From NCBI GenBank assembly GCA_030386875.1, contig CM059563.1:13906001-13970000 (forward strand): 64,000 bases of DNA. The letters run 5' to 3'. Source of the stretch: Morinoia aosen. Its lineage: Eukaryota; Arthropoda; Malacostraca; Amphipoda; Talitridae. The notes under the pieces were generated by a model. That model ran no database searches and was not told where the DNA came from. It saw only the letters and a list, made by a program, of their open reading frames with translations. Positions 1 to 11,100 of the stretch are shown here, one piece after another. A program made the translations under genes and the position numbers. How positions within the stretch are numbered: position 1 is the stretch's first letter; each line of letters starts with the position of its first letter.

Positions 1-2895
1 GAAGTTTCATTGGGGGTTCATTGTAAAGAGAGAGAGTTGCTCTTTCTGTCAGTGGGGAAAAAATACTGCTACCCCAATGAAAATCTACGAAATTCGAGTT
101 TTTATTTCGGTAAAATACAAAAAACAGAAATCAGAAAATCACTGGCCATTTTTTATTTATTGCACTTTTATGTTTTTTTATGATGCATTTTCATAGATTC
201 TGAGTTGCTGAATCTTGTGGTATGTGAATTTTTTTTCAGGTCCAATTGTTCCGGAGTTATGTGTATTATATGTAAAACACAGTATATATTTTTTAGTTCA
301 TTTTGTGCATAGGCTGTTATCAAGCAGTTTCATTGTTTGTAAAGAACTTGATATGCATAGAGCTTTTCCTCCCAAATACAATGGTGGTATTATTTTTTGC
401 GTAGGAGTAAATCTGTGGATTTGGACTCCCATTTTTGGAACAAAAAACATGAGAAAATAAAAATGATGGCGACCTTCTTAGAGGCAGAGTGTGTGCTGGT
501 ATGCCTCAGCTACACTGCAGGCCTTCTAAGAGGTTGTGCAGCGCCGGTAGCTACACTCCAGACTGAGCAGAAGAATTCATACAGTTTTGAGCTTGATACC
601 TCTCCTTCCCTGTTCCTCTCACCTAATTTTACCTTACACCAATGAATAGCGCTCAACGAGACGCTTAAGACCATATATGGCAACCCTAGGTTTGCTGATG
701 TGAAACATGTGCTAGCTTTGCCGACCTTCTAAGAGTCCAGGATGTGGCGACGGGTTAAACGGCAAGTGGTGCATGATGTGCAAAAGGTAGGCCAACTCGG
801 TATAATAATTCTAGAGGATAATTTAATTCGTTATGTTCCTGAATTATTGCACCTCGCGTATCTAACGCGTATTTTTTGATGTTGGATAAAAGAGCCTCTT
901 TTGCTGGGTCCCGATGGGGGAGAAGAGCTAACGTGGAATACGCATTAAATTCTACTGGTCGCTCTCGGTCTCTCGGTCAAAGAGCGATCTCGGAATTATT
1001 CCGACAACGTGTGCGGCGTCAAAAAAAAAAACAGTTCCTTGCATTTCTTTGTGATTTTATTCTCCGTATCGGAAAAGAATGGCTTCACATCGAGGGAAAT
1101 GAACCGAATATGTACGAGTTCAAGAAAATCAAAATTAATGGATTAAGGTACTGCACTTGAAGCCTAGGTCTTCACTTTAGTTTCAATCCAGTAGTTACTG
1201 GCCCTATTACGTTAATTTAGCGTATATTTGTTCATTATCATGAATATGTGTATTCTTTTCATGCTACTGCGTTGAAAACTCAAATTCCGCGTTTTTCTTG
1301 TGTAAATTACAATGTAGAAAGCCACCTCAATAGATTGTTTCATCTTATAATAATGAGTGTTTCTTTTGCTTCATTTCATCCGTTATTAGTTTTTTCGTTA
1401 TAATTTAAATAAATATTCCAATTAGATTTTTAAATATTCCGTCGTTATTTATTAATTGCAAAACATTTTTTCATAGTTCGTGTCTCCCTACTACCTCTCG
1501 AATACAAAAAATGTGTGTTATCGAAAATGGGTGAATGAAAAATATTTTTACTTCAATAAAATGAATGTTTACCATAAATGTCCATTTGAAATAGTTTAGG
1601 AAATCAATAAATTCTCCAATATTTCTTCAATCCATTCTTTGACAGTGTAGACTCACTTTCATCGTTTAATTTTGTCATGAACATTTTAAATGTGCTAGAT
1701 TGCACGAACAGTCTTTTTTATACAGATTATAAACCGTAATCAATGGTGGTGACTTGAGGTCGTATGGACTTTGAATTAATACTGAAATATTAGATGTTAT
1801 CTTGAGGTGAGGATTTGTACGCGAAATGACCGTTGGTTTTGTGTCATGCGCTCATCCGCTTCAGCTCCACCAAGAAGAGTCCGGATTTTCAAATCCTTTA
1901 CGTCGTTGTAGTGGTACACGTGGCAGCGTAAGTCCACTTCGAAGACCTTGCGCTGCCATCTATTTCTCTAAGACGACATAAATTGTTAAGAAAATCCTAC
2001 CTCAGCTCTTGGAGGGACAAAGAAGCCTTGATCAACTCTCCTACTGTACGAGTATGGACCCAGTTTCGCTGGGGTCTTTAGGACGTGTGGCTTATTCTTG
2101 AACTTGAACATTCCCTAATCCGCTTTTTTATAAGGTTTTACAATAACGAGCTTTGTCACTTTTACTTCGCTATTTTGGGCACAAAATAAAGAAGTGTTGT
2201 GAATCATTTCATAGGCTATGAACGTAAAAGTATTGTAATTCAAGATTCCTTTTTACTTTCATCTTTCTTATCCATGGATCTATTAGCATGTAAATACGCG
2301 CAAAGATTTTCTGGATTTTTTATGTACATATATTAAACAATAAATCGTCATTCCGAGAAATCTCTTTCCTTCAACCTGAAACTTTTTTCACTAGCAGTAA
2401 ATTTTCCAGATTCTTAAGCCAAATATAAACAAACTTAACCACAGGATATAAACACAAGAAATAAATATAGAATTTTCTGATTGATTGGCAGTCCTCATAG
2501 CCCAAAACTAACGATAGCTTGTCATTATTTCAGAGGTACGGACACCTAGTAAAATAGACAAGGTCTAATTGAAACGTCGGTACGAACAGAGTCGCTCTTT
2601 TCACAATTTTGTGCATCGATGGTAATTTTGGGTAGAACCTTCCCTTTTTTTCAAGGTTTAAATAAAATTTCTTCTGGCGAATGTCGTGTTGCTTTCACGA
2701 AGGTTTGCTGCTAAGTTGTGCGCTGTATTTGTTCAAACCCTGTGTCCCATGTTTGTTCCAAATACTATGTTGTGTTCTTTTCATACTATTTGTCGTACAT
2801 TTGTTCCCATACTATTTGTCGTAAATCTCAGCCACGTTTTCCACGTCCTATATTTTTTAACAAGGCCAGTACTTTTAATTAACAGTCCCTTTTTC
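1..2895. other. Intergenic DNA, no gene recognised
   Basis: No coding exon, RNA gene or clear repeat was recognised here. The open frames are short, start at arbitrary positions and show no familiar protein motif. An acceptor-like pyrimidine run ending in AG near 239 leads into no convincing coding sequence. Confidence 0.5.
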
Positions 2896-3002
2896 TTGCT
2901 CTCTCCGTTCCCTTAACTCCTTCTTCCTTCCTCTCTTTGAAATACCTTTGGGGTGTAGCGGTGAGGGAGGCCTAAACTAACTAGTCTAAACTAATTTAAT
3001 CT
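2896..3002 (+). mobile_element. S1 SINE-like element, 3' end fragment
   Basis: This matches the last ~105 bp of the S1 family described at 32424 and 53605. It has the CT-rich block followed by GTGAGGGAGGCCTAAACTAA and a degenerate CTAATCT-type tail. The 5' part is not recognisable, so it looks like an old or truncated insertion. Confidence 0.6.
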
Positions 3003-4011
3003 TGCTCTCTCTTGTGGAAGCTGAGTTGCCTACAACCGTCCACCGTCATGCACATTGTGTCTCTGTTCTCGATCTTTCGTCGTATCAGTCCACCATTCTG
3101 CATCACAGCAAAAATTACTCTTGATTAGCATTTCAGGTCTTCTCTGCGAATGTAATCGAGTTCTTAAAGGTACAATCCAAGTTTCAAAATTGCTACGGTT
3201 AGTGATAGTGCATAGGAGACACAACAAAGAAGTCTTAACAATAAAGCGCGACAGAAAACATGCATTAAATTCATCAAAATCATGTATAGTTGGGTCGACA
3301 AAGCCCTACACTGATAAGGAAATGTTAAAATTTTTAGATTTGATTTTAGGAAAGCGCTACCCAACCACAACATTGATCAAATCATGTTAACCAAATGACA
3401 CGACGACGTTTTTGTTTCTGATCTAGTGTCAAGTTTTTTTTATCAAGAATTGCGCTGCTAGCTAAAAAAGTCATAGAATTCCATAATCAAGTAATCCGAG
3501 CGTTCTCCTTCCATGAGGAAAATAACTAGTCTGAACTCTTACTGTGTCCTTCGTGTAAAAAAAAGAATTTCACCTGTAATTTTCCACTCAAATTAGGCAC
3601 AAAAACGGATATTGGCTCGAAGGAGATGTCTGAAAAGAGGATCACATACGCTATTTTCTCAATTATACAACTAATTAATGATAAATTAGCTGACTTGCAA
3701 GATAAATTGTTCAGAAAAATTATCTTGACTACGACTCATTATATATGTAATTCATCAATTGAAATGCTCTTTTAAAAAAAGCCCTGACTAGACAAGTAAT
3801 GTATCAACTTTATCGGAAACAGAGTCCTTTTTAACATTCGATCTTTTGCAAAATCGATTTCCACTTGTGCATCTAGGTTTTACGTAATCTATCGCTGTCT
3901 TCGCTGATTAAGAAAGAAAAAGAAAAAAAAAACGTTTGTTTATAAAAAATTTGATACATGATATGTATGACAACGAACTGGGCTTTAAAAATTTCTTAAC
4001 ATAAGACGTCC
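3003..4011. other. Intergenic DNA, nothing recognised
   Basis: No exon or known element was seen. The last ~100 bp (A-rich run, then TTTAAAAATTTCTTAA) resembles the left flank of the second minisatellite at 20507-20611. This suggests the minisatellite belongs to a larger dispersed element. Confidence 0.4.
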
Positions 4012-4327
4012 TTAGACAAACATACCATACGTGGCGTATTAATAGACAAACTATACGAGGTGTACTAATAGACAAACCATACGAGGTGTACTATAATAGA
4101 CAAACTATACGAGGTGTGCTAATAGACAAACTATAGGAGGTGTACAAATAGACAAACCATACGAGGTGTACTATAATAGACAAACTATACATGGCGTACT
4201 AATAGACAAACTATACGAGGTGTACTAATAGACAAACCATACGAGGTGTACTATAATAGCCAAACTATACATGGCATACTAATAGACAAACTATACGAGG
4301 TGTACTAATAGACAAGCCATACTAGAG
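4012..4327 (+). repeat. R1 minisatellite, ~26-bp unit, about 12 copies
   Basis: Tandem copies of a ~26-28 bp unit of the form AATAGACAAACTATACGAGG plus TGTACT. Units alternate between ACTATACGAGG and ACCATACGAGG types and carry small indels (ACTATAATAG in some). The same unit occurs in CARM1 intron 6 at 20612-20966, with related flanks. Confidence 0.9.
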
Positions 4328-5046
4328 AACTAATAAAAGGCAGAAACAGAATCAATCGTGCTGTTTAATTTCATCGTTACCTGCAAATAAAACAAGAGAA
4401 AGGCAACATCCTGCCATTTACAGTAAATTTGAAAGTTTTCTGAAATATCAAATTTGTTTTTTTTTCTCAGTGATTTTGTTTAATTATTTATTTACATCAG
4501 ATACAAATAGGTATACTGCGTCATTCATTCTCGTCCTGAAGTATGATTATTTCTAACAAACAAAATATGCTATTTTATACACGATTAAAAATACTTATTT
4601 CTAAATCAGCTTCATGTACATACGTTCAACATATTACGTATCACGTGGACGCATTCATTTGTTATTCATAAGTTATCGAATTCATTACCTTAACTGCTCA
4701 TATTACCATAACCTGAAAGACAAGCTATACACCCTCAACCATCATGTAATTTTATAAATAAGCGTATTTGTCACAAAAAACATGAGCTTTATATGAAACC
4801 CGAATTAATGCAGGTTGATATTCGCATCGTGGAAATAAAATTTGTGACAATTTTAGTTAAATTCGAAAACAAAAACAGACTATTACACTTTTGAAATTGT
4901 TTACGATATTTTATGTCAATTTTGATTACTTTATCCCATGCTGAAAAAATGAATTGAAAATAGTAGCTCGAATCTTAATCGTTCTCGCTACGACTCCTTG
5001 TCTGGATGTAAACTAAAACTTCGTCTTTTCCGCTGTTAGTCTTACG
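4328..5046. other. CARM1 5' flank / candidate promoter region
   Basis: AT-rich DNA immediately upstream of CARM1. No TATA box at a convincing distance was found. The last ~60 bp are pyrimidine-rich. The TISU-like context at the start codon (next entry) would fit a very short 5' UTR, which places the transcription start in the last tens of bases here. This is inference only. Confidence 0.35.
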
Positions 5047-5058
5047 AAAGATGGCGGC
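5047..5058 (+). promoter_or_regulatory. TISU/YY1-like motif over the CARM1 start codon
   Basis: The sequence AAAGATGGCGGC overlaps the ATG at 5051. It matches the TISU consensus SAASATGGCGGC at 11 of 12 positions; only the first base differs. It also contains the YY1-type core AAGATGGCGGC. In animals TISU is both a transcription element and a start-codon context for mRNAs with very short leaders. Use here is inferred. Confidence 0.55.
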
Positions 5059-5189
5059 CGCCCGCTTGTTTGAGCACGTTTTTGTGCATGTTTTAAATTC
5101 TGAAGGCGATAAAAGATTAAAATTTGACGTACCTGTTTCAGTCACAATAGGATATGACCCTCATGGACTCTCTTGCAAAATAAGCAAAG
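5051..5189 (+). CDS. CARM1: CARM1 exon 1 (start codon, PH-like domain)
   Basis: Encodes residues 1-46 plus one base, beginning [16 protein letters not shown]. The donor AAAG|GTGAGA follows a phase-1 end. The reading frame runs on to 5302 only by chance. Joining to exon 2 gives [13 protein letters not shown], the start of the PH-like fold. Confidence 0.85.
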
Positions 5190-8100
5190 GTGAGAATTTG
5201 CAATCTTTTTGGGAAGATGTGGTAAATAGTTCGTGCCGAATGGTGACGCAGACTTTGTCTTTTGTGCCGCGAAACCGGATTATTATGCTTGTGTTACTAT
5301 AAATTAAAAGTGTATATTTTGCTTGAATTTTTGTAACCAACTCAGTTTGCTCAAGAATTTTGAAGTAAGAGAAGTTAGAAAATTTTTGAATGTCTGCTTT
5401 TTATTTGTGAGGCCTAAAATTTTCTGTTTGAGCTTGCCTAGTCCAGGCTTACGGCTTTCGATATATAGCCTATAAAGTAGCATTGATATACTAAATTGTC
5501 AATATTGAATATAATGTTGTCAACGAATTTCATAATTTCGTAGGTATAGATGGGTAATATAGCCGATTATAAGACGTTTTACACGAATGACATTCTGCCC
5601 GGCGATGCATTATTTTCAAATTATTCAACTTAGAAGCTGGCTTATGCGCGCGATGGAAGCACGCGGGGCTAGCATAATTAAATTAATAACGTAAGCTAAC
5701 CCCCTATTACAAACGTAAAGAGTTTGGGTCGTGAGGGGTAGGCACAGTTCTTTTAGTGAAAATTATAAATAAAGGTTCGAGTGACGTTTGTTTACATCGA
5801 CGCCAAGGTGGCTGCCGTTATGGCGCCAACCGGCTGAACATGGCGGCAGCCATCTTCGAGTCGATGTAAACAAACGTCACTAGAAAGCTTTAATTATAAT
5901 TTTCACTAAAAGAACTGTTGCTACCCCTCATAACCCAACCTCTTTACGTTTGTAATAGGGGTTAGCTTCCATTTTCATTGCTAAAACAATGACTGTTTTT
6001 GCATTAAAGGGAGGTGTTTTGAGTGGTTTTCTCCTGCGTTGTGCATGGTATCGTTTAATTTATCCGTGTTTTCTCCTGCGTTGTGCATGGTATCGTTTAA
6101 TTTATCCGTGTTTTCTCCTGCGTTGTGCATGGTATCGTTTAATTTATCCGTGTTTTCTCCTGCGTTGTGCGTGGTATCGTTTAATTTATCCGTGTATTCT
6201 CCTGCGTTGTGCATTGTGAAAAACATCAGTTTCGTTCCGAGCGGTGTGCACGTGTTTCTGGTCCTCCGACGAATATTGTGGTGAATTAAAGTGAAGTTGC
6301 TAAAAAATGGTATAGTTTGTATATTCACGTGAGTACAGTGTATGACTTTGTATGGAGTGCTCGTGAGAGTAGTTTTGTTGCGTGAGAGTTGAGACTGAGC
6401 ATTGGACTTCGGTGTGGTGACTTGCAATTTTTGACTGAGGTGTTTTGACTGGTAGTTAAGCTTTCTTTGCATATAAAGAGTATAGTGTGTGACATTGTAG
6501 AGAGTGACTGTGAGTAGTAGTTAGGAAACGTTTTTGTTTCTTTTTTTTTTGATAACTTGATTTTCAGTAGATTTGGTGAGTGAAGACTTCTGCCTGTGAA
6601 ATTTGTACTGAGATAGAAGTCTGTGTTTGAGGATGGCAAGAAATAGGACTGGTCGTAGGAAGGGAGGTGCAAGTGGAATGGATGAGGAGATTGAGTGCAT
6701 GACTTGTAAAGAGTGGGTAGATATAGATGCATGCAAAGGTTTGAGAGAGATGAGTCGGAGGAAGTTGAATGATCTTGTGTTTACGTGCTGGAAATGTTTG
6801 AATGACGAGAGAAAGAAGTTGGAAGAGGAGGTTGAGAGATTGACAATTCTGATGGTTGCTTTAGAGGCTGATTTGAAGGATGAAAGGAAGTTGAATGAAG
6901 GAAAGAATGAGAATGGTGCAAATGCAGTGAATGAAGAGGTAAATGGTGGTGGTGAAAGGAGTGCAAATGAAGTGGATGATGGTGCAAGGAGTGCAAATGA
7001 AGTGGATGACGGTGCAAGGAGTGTGAATGCAATAAATGAAATGAATGGTGGTGCAAATGTGCCAGCTGAGAGTAGAAGGATGAATGAGCATGATGAAAGA
7101 AGTACGAATGGGAAGAGAGTGAAGGAGCAACCTGTTGATATGCCACATGAGGTGCAGGCGCCTGTAGTGGAAGTGAATGAAAGGAAGATGGATGGAAAGA
7201 GTGATGTGAGTGGAAGAGTTGAACGAAAGAGTAGTATGAAAGGGAGAGTGAGACCTACAATTAGAATATGTGGTGACAGCATGGTGAAGAATGTTGATAG
7301 GTTTGTGAGTATGACTGACCGTAGTGGATGTACGAGCATGAGAGGAAAGGGAGTGAATGAGATTTGTAGGCATGCTGAGGAAGTGATAGATGGAATGGAT
7401 GAAGGGATGGTTGTACTGCAAGGAGGTGGCAATGGATTGCTTGAATGTGGGAGAGAGCGTACGGTGAATGCAATTATGAATGTTGTTGAAAGGGCGCGAA
7501 AGAAGAATGTAAGAGTGGCTGTGACCAGTCTGCTGAGAAGGCCTGCATGTGGTGAGGAGTATGAAAGGGTGCGAAAGGAGGTGAATAGGGAAGTGCATGA
7601 AAGGATTATGAGTATGAAAGCTGAGAGTATGAGAAAGCGTGAAATGGGTTCCAGCTTCCTTGATATGGATAACCTGATCCAGAGTGGGTGTTTTCGTGGA
7701 GATGGAGTCCACCTTACTCAAGAAGGTGAGATGAAACTCTCCAGGAGATACATCCAGTGGATTGGGTGTACTCATATTGTAATGGAAGGTGGAACTGGAT
7801 GAATGGAAAGCTGTCAGAGCAAAAATGAAAAATGTCGTGAATTGTCCAATAGTGTTGTAAGGTTTGGATGTATAAATGTGCGTGGATGGAATGCAGGAAA
7901 GTTAAATGACCTTGTAGCAGAATTTGAGAATGGAGATTTGGATTGTGTTGGTGTAGTAGAGACCCAAATGCGTGATAGAGTCAGTTTAAAATGTAAGGAG
8001 AGTAAGTACTACATGATTGGAAAAGGGCGTGTAAGTTGGCAAGAAAGAGGTGGTGGAGTTGGTCTCATTGTAAAAAATGCTCTAAATTGGAAATTAGAAG

Positions 8101-11100
8101 AAATTCCTGTTGGAAATGAACCTGAGAGTGAAGATCTGTTAGTAATAAAGTGTGAAAGAATGCATGCCAGAGAATGTGTTATTGTGGTTGTATGCTATAT
8201 GACAACTGATGGTATTTTAGCTCATCAAGAGAATGTAAAAAAATATGAAATATTAACAAGAATTGTGCAAGAGCATTGCAGATGCCCTCTGATTTTGATG
8301 GGTGATATGAATGGCCATGTTGGTATACTTGGTGAGCCTGTGAATGCAAATGGACAAAAATTGATTGATTTCTGTGATGAGAATGAACTTGAGAACCTAA
8401 ATGTAACAATAGGAAATGGCTTGCATACATGGCAAAGCAGGGAATGTAAAACTGCAATTGACTATATGATAGTGAATAGTAGAGCAAGAGAGTGTGTCAA
8501 AGAAATGTTTGTAGATGAAGATGATTTTGATATTGATAGTGACCATAAAATGCTTGTACTAGAATATAATTGGGGTGGAAAGGAGCCGATGCAGAAGGCC
8601 AGCAGAGTAAGAGAAAATTGGCGTATTAAAATGGCAAACTGGGAAGAATTTAGAAATGAATTGAGTAGATGTAACTGGAACAGGTGTGGAAATGTAAATG
8701 ACCTAAATAAGGAGATTGTAAGAACCTTGTATGATGTGGCAGAGCAAAAGATCGGTAGAATGAAATGCAGGAAAAGTACAGGGAATGCTAGGTGGTTTAC
8801 GAGTGAGATAAAGGAAGAACGAACGAGAAGGAAGACTTTAAATAAAAAACAACGCAGTATGAGGAAAATGTATGAAAGACGCAGAATTACTGAGGATGAA
8901 TGGCAGAGTGTATGGAATGAGTACAAGGACCAGCAGAAGAAAGTAAAGAGAATGATCAATGAGGCTAGGGTTAAAGAAAAGAGACACCAAGTTGAAAATC
9001 TAAGAAAGAAAGGTCCAGATGGAATAAAAGATTGGTATAGGTTTATACAAGGTAATGATAGAGGTAGTGAAGTTCAAGTTGATGAATTAGTAGTCAATGG
9101 TTGCAGTGTGCAAGATAGGATGCAAATGGTGGAAGCAGTTGAAGAATACTGGGAGGACATTGGTGGAATGAATGAGCAGGTTACAGATGAGGAACCAATA
9201 AATTTTCTGATAGATGAACATGAACTGCAAATGGAAGATGAAATCACTTGTGAAGAGATTGTAAGTTTTTTGAAGAAAGTGAAAAATGGAAAGGCATGTG
9301 GCCCTGATAAGATACCATATGAGTTCTATAAATGTGGAGGAGAGAGTGTAGTCAGTATGTTGAAATGTTTATTTGATGAGATATGGAAGAGTGAAAGAGT
9401 ACCGGATGACTGGAACAAGTGTAATGTAGTTCTGTTGCATAAGGGTGGACATAAGAGTATGAAAGAACTTAAAAATTACAGACCAATTGCACTGGGTGAC
9501 ACCGTATGTAAGATCTTTTGTGGTATTTTAAATGAGAGAATGAAAAATTTAGTTGAGGAATTAGGAGTCCTGGGAGAAGAACAGAATGGTTTTAGGCAAG
9601 ATAGACGGGGGGAGGATAATCTGTTTGTAGTGAGTGAAATAATTGAGCGAATGAAGAAGGATAAAAAGAAGGTATATTTAGCATTCCTGGATATTGAAAA
9701 GGCGTATGACAGAGTGGATCGGGTTAGGCTGTTTGAAATTTTGAGAAAAGTTGGTTTTAGCAGAAAAATAGTGAACATTGTACAGAGTCTGTATGAGAAC
9801 ACAAGTGCTATCTACAGGTTAGGAAATTTGGAAACAGGGCAAGTGAGGAGTGTTAGAGGAGTGAGACAGGGCTGTACTCTGTCCCCCCTGTTGTTTGGAT
9901 TGTACACAGAAGAATTAGCAGTTCGACTGAGAGGGAGTGGTTTAGGACTGAAAGTTGGTAATGAGAGACTGAGCTGTTTGTTGTATGCTGATGATGTGGT
10001 TGTGGTTAGTGAATATGGTCATGAACTACAAAGGATGCTTGACATTGTGAATGGATATAGTACAGATTTCAAGATGAACTTTGGTGCCGATAAAAGTAAG
10101 GTCATGGTTATAAATAGTGATGAGACTGATAGAGACAGACTGTGGAATATTGGAGAAATCAGAATAGGTAGAACAAAAGAATACAAATATCTAGGTTGTA
10201 TGATGAGTGAAGATGGATGTACTAGAACTAAAGGTGAGAAAGTGGCTAAAGCAATGCAGTGGAGTGGACGGTTAGGCAGTGTGGCCAGATACAGAGCAAA
10301 CAAGTACGAATGTGTGAGAGGAATGTGGAAGTATGTTGCTGTACCTAGTGTCATGTATGGTATGAGTGCTCTTGCTTGGAATGGAAGTGATCTTGAAAAG
10401 CTGGATGTGATACAAAATAAGGTAGGACGTGTAGCATTGAGTGCTCCGAAATGGACAGCTATAGAAGCCATTAGAGGTGACCTAGGGTGGAGCCTATTTT
10501 CAGAAAGAATGATGAAAGCTGTGCTGAATTATAAGGTGAGAATTGAAAGAATGCAGAATAGCAGGTGGGTAAGGCGAATCTTTGAATGGAATCTGAGTGT
10601 AAGCTATTGGGAGAAAGTATGTTGGGGGCATGCAAGGAAACTCAGTATGCAAAAGATTATTCTTGTTAGAATTGGGAGACCTGTGGATGACTGGAGTTTA
10701 ATAAATGTAGGAGGTGTAGGGCCTGAGTGGGACTGCAAGAGGTGGAAGAAAGAGATTGAGAGACAAACAAAAGAGTATGGATTGAATAAGTGGAAGCTTA
10801 GCATGATGCGGAAGCCTACACTTAACTGGTATATGAAAAAGAAAGCACCTAAGTTTGAGCTGTTCTATGATGGTAGTTTTGGAAGTCAACTCTTGTTTGC
10901 TGTGAGATGTAAGTCATTGAGTGTGAACAGACGTACATGGAGATGGAATGAGAATAATAACAGATTATGTCAGCAGTGTAATAGTGGAGTAGAGGAAACA
11001 ATTGAGCATTTTGTGCTGGAATGTAGTAAGTATGAGCAAGAGAGAGAGAGTTTTATGAATGTGGTGGCTGAGCAGTATGGAGAGAATGAGTGGAATGCCA

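Noticed and set aside
3055..3390. 111-residue open frame on + with two overlapping - strand frames
   Set aside because: No motif, no splice-site support, ordinary AT-rich composition.
5981..6472. Repetitive reading frames on both strands
   Set aside because: Explained by the 42-bp (14-codon) LINE monomers.
6521..7775. Long minus-strand open frames opposite LINE ORF1
   Set aside because: They are Ser/His/Leu-rich shadows of the GA-rich sense strand and lack family motifs; the sense frame has PHD-like and SGNH blocks.
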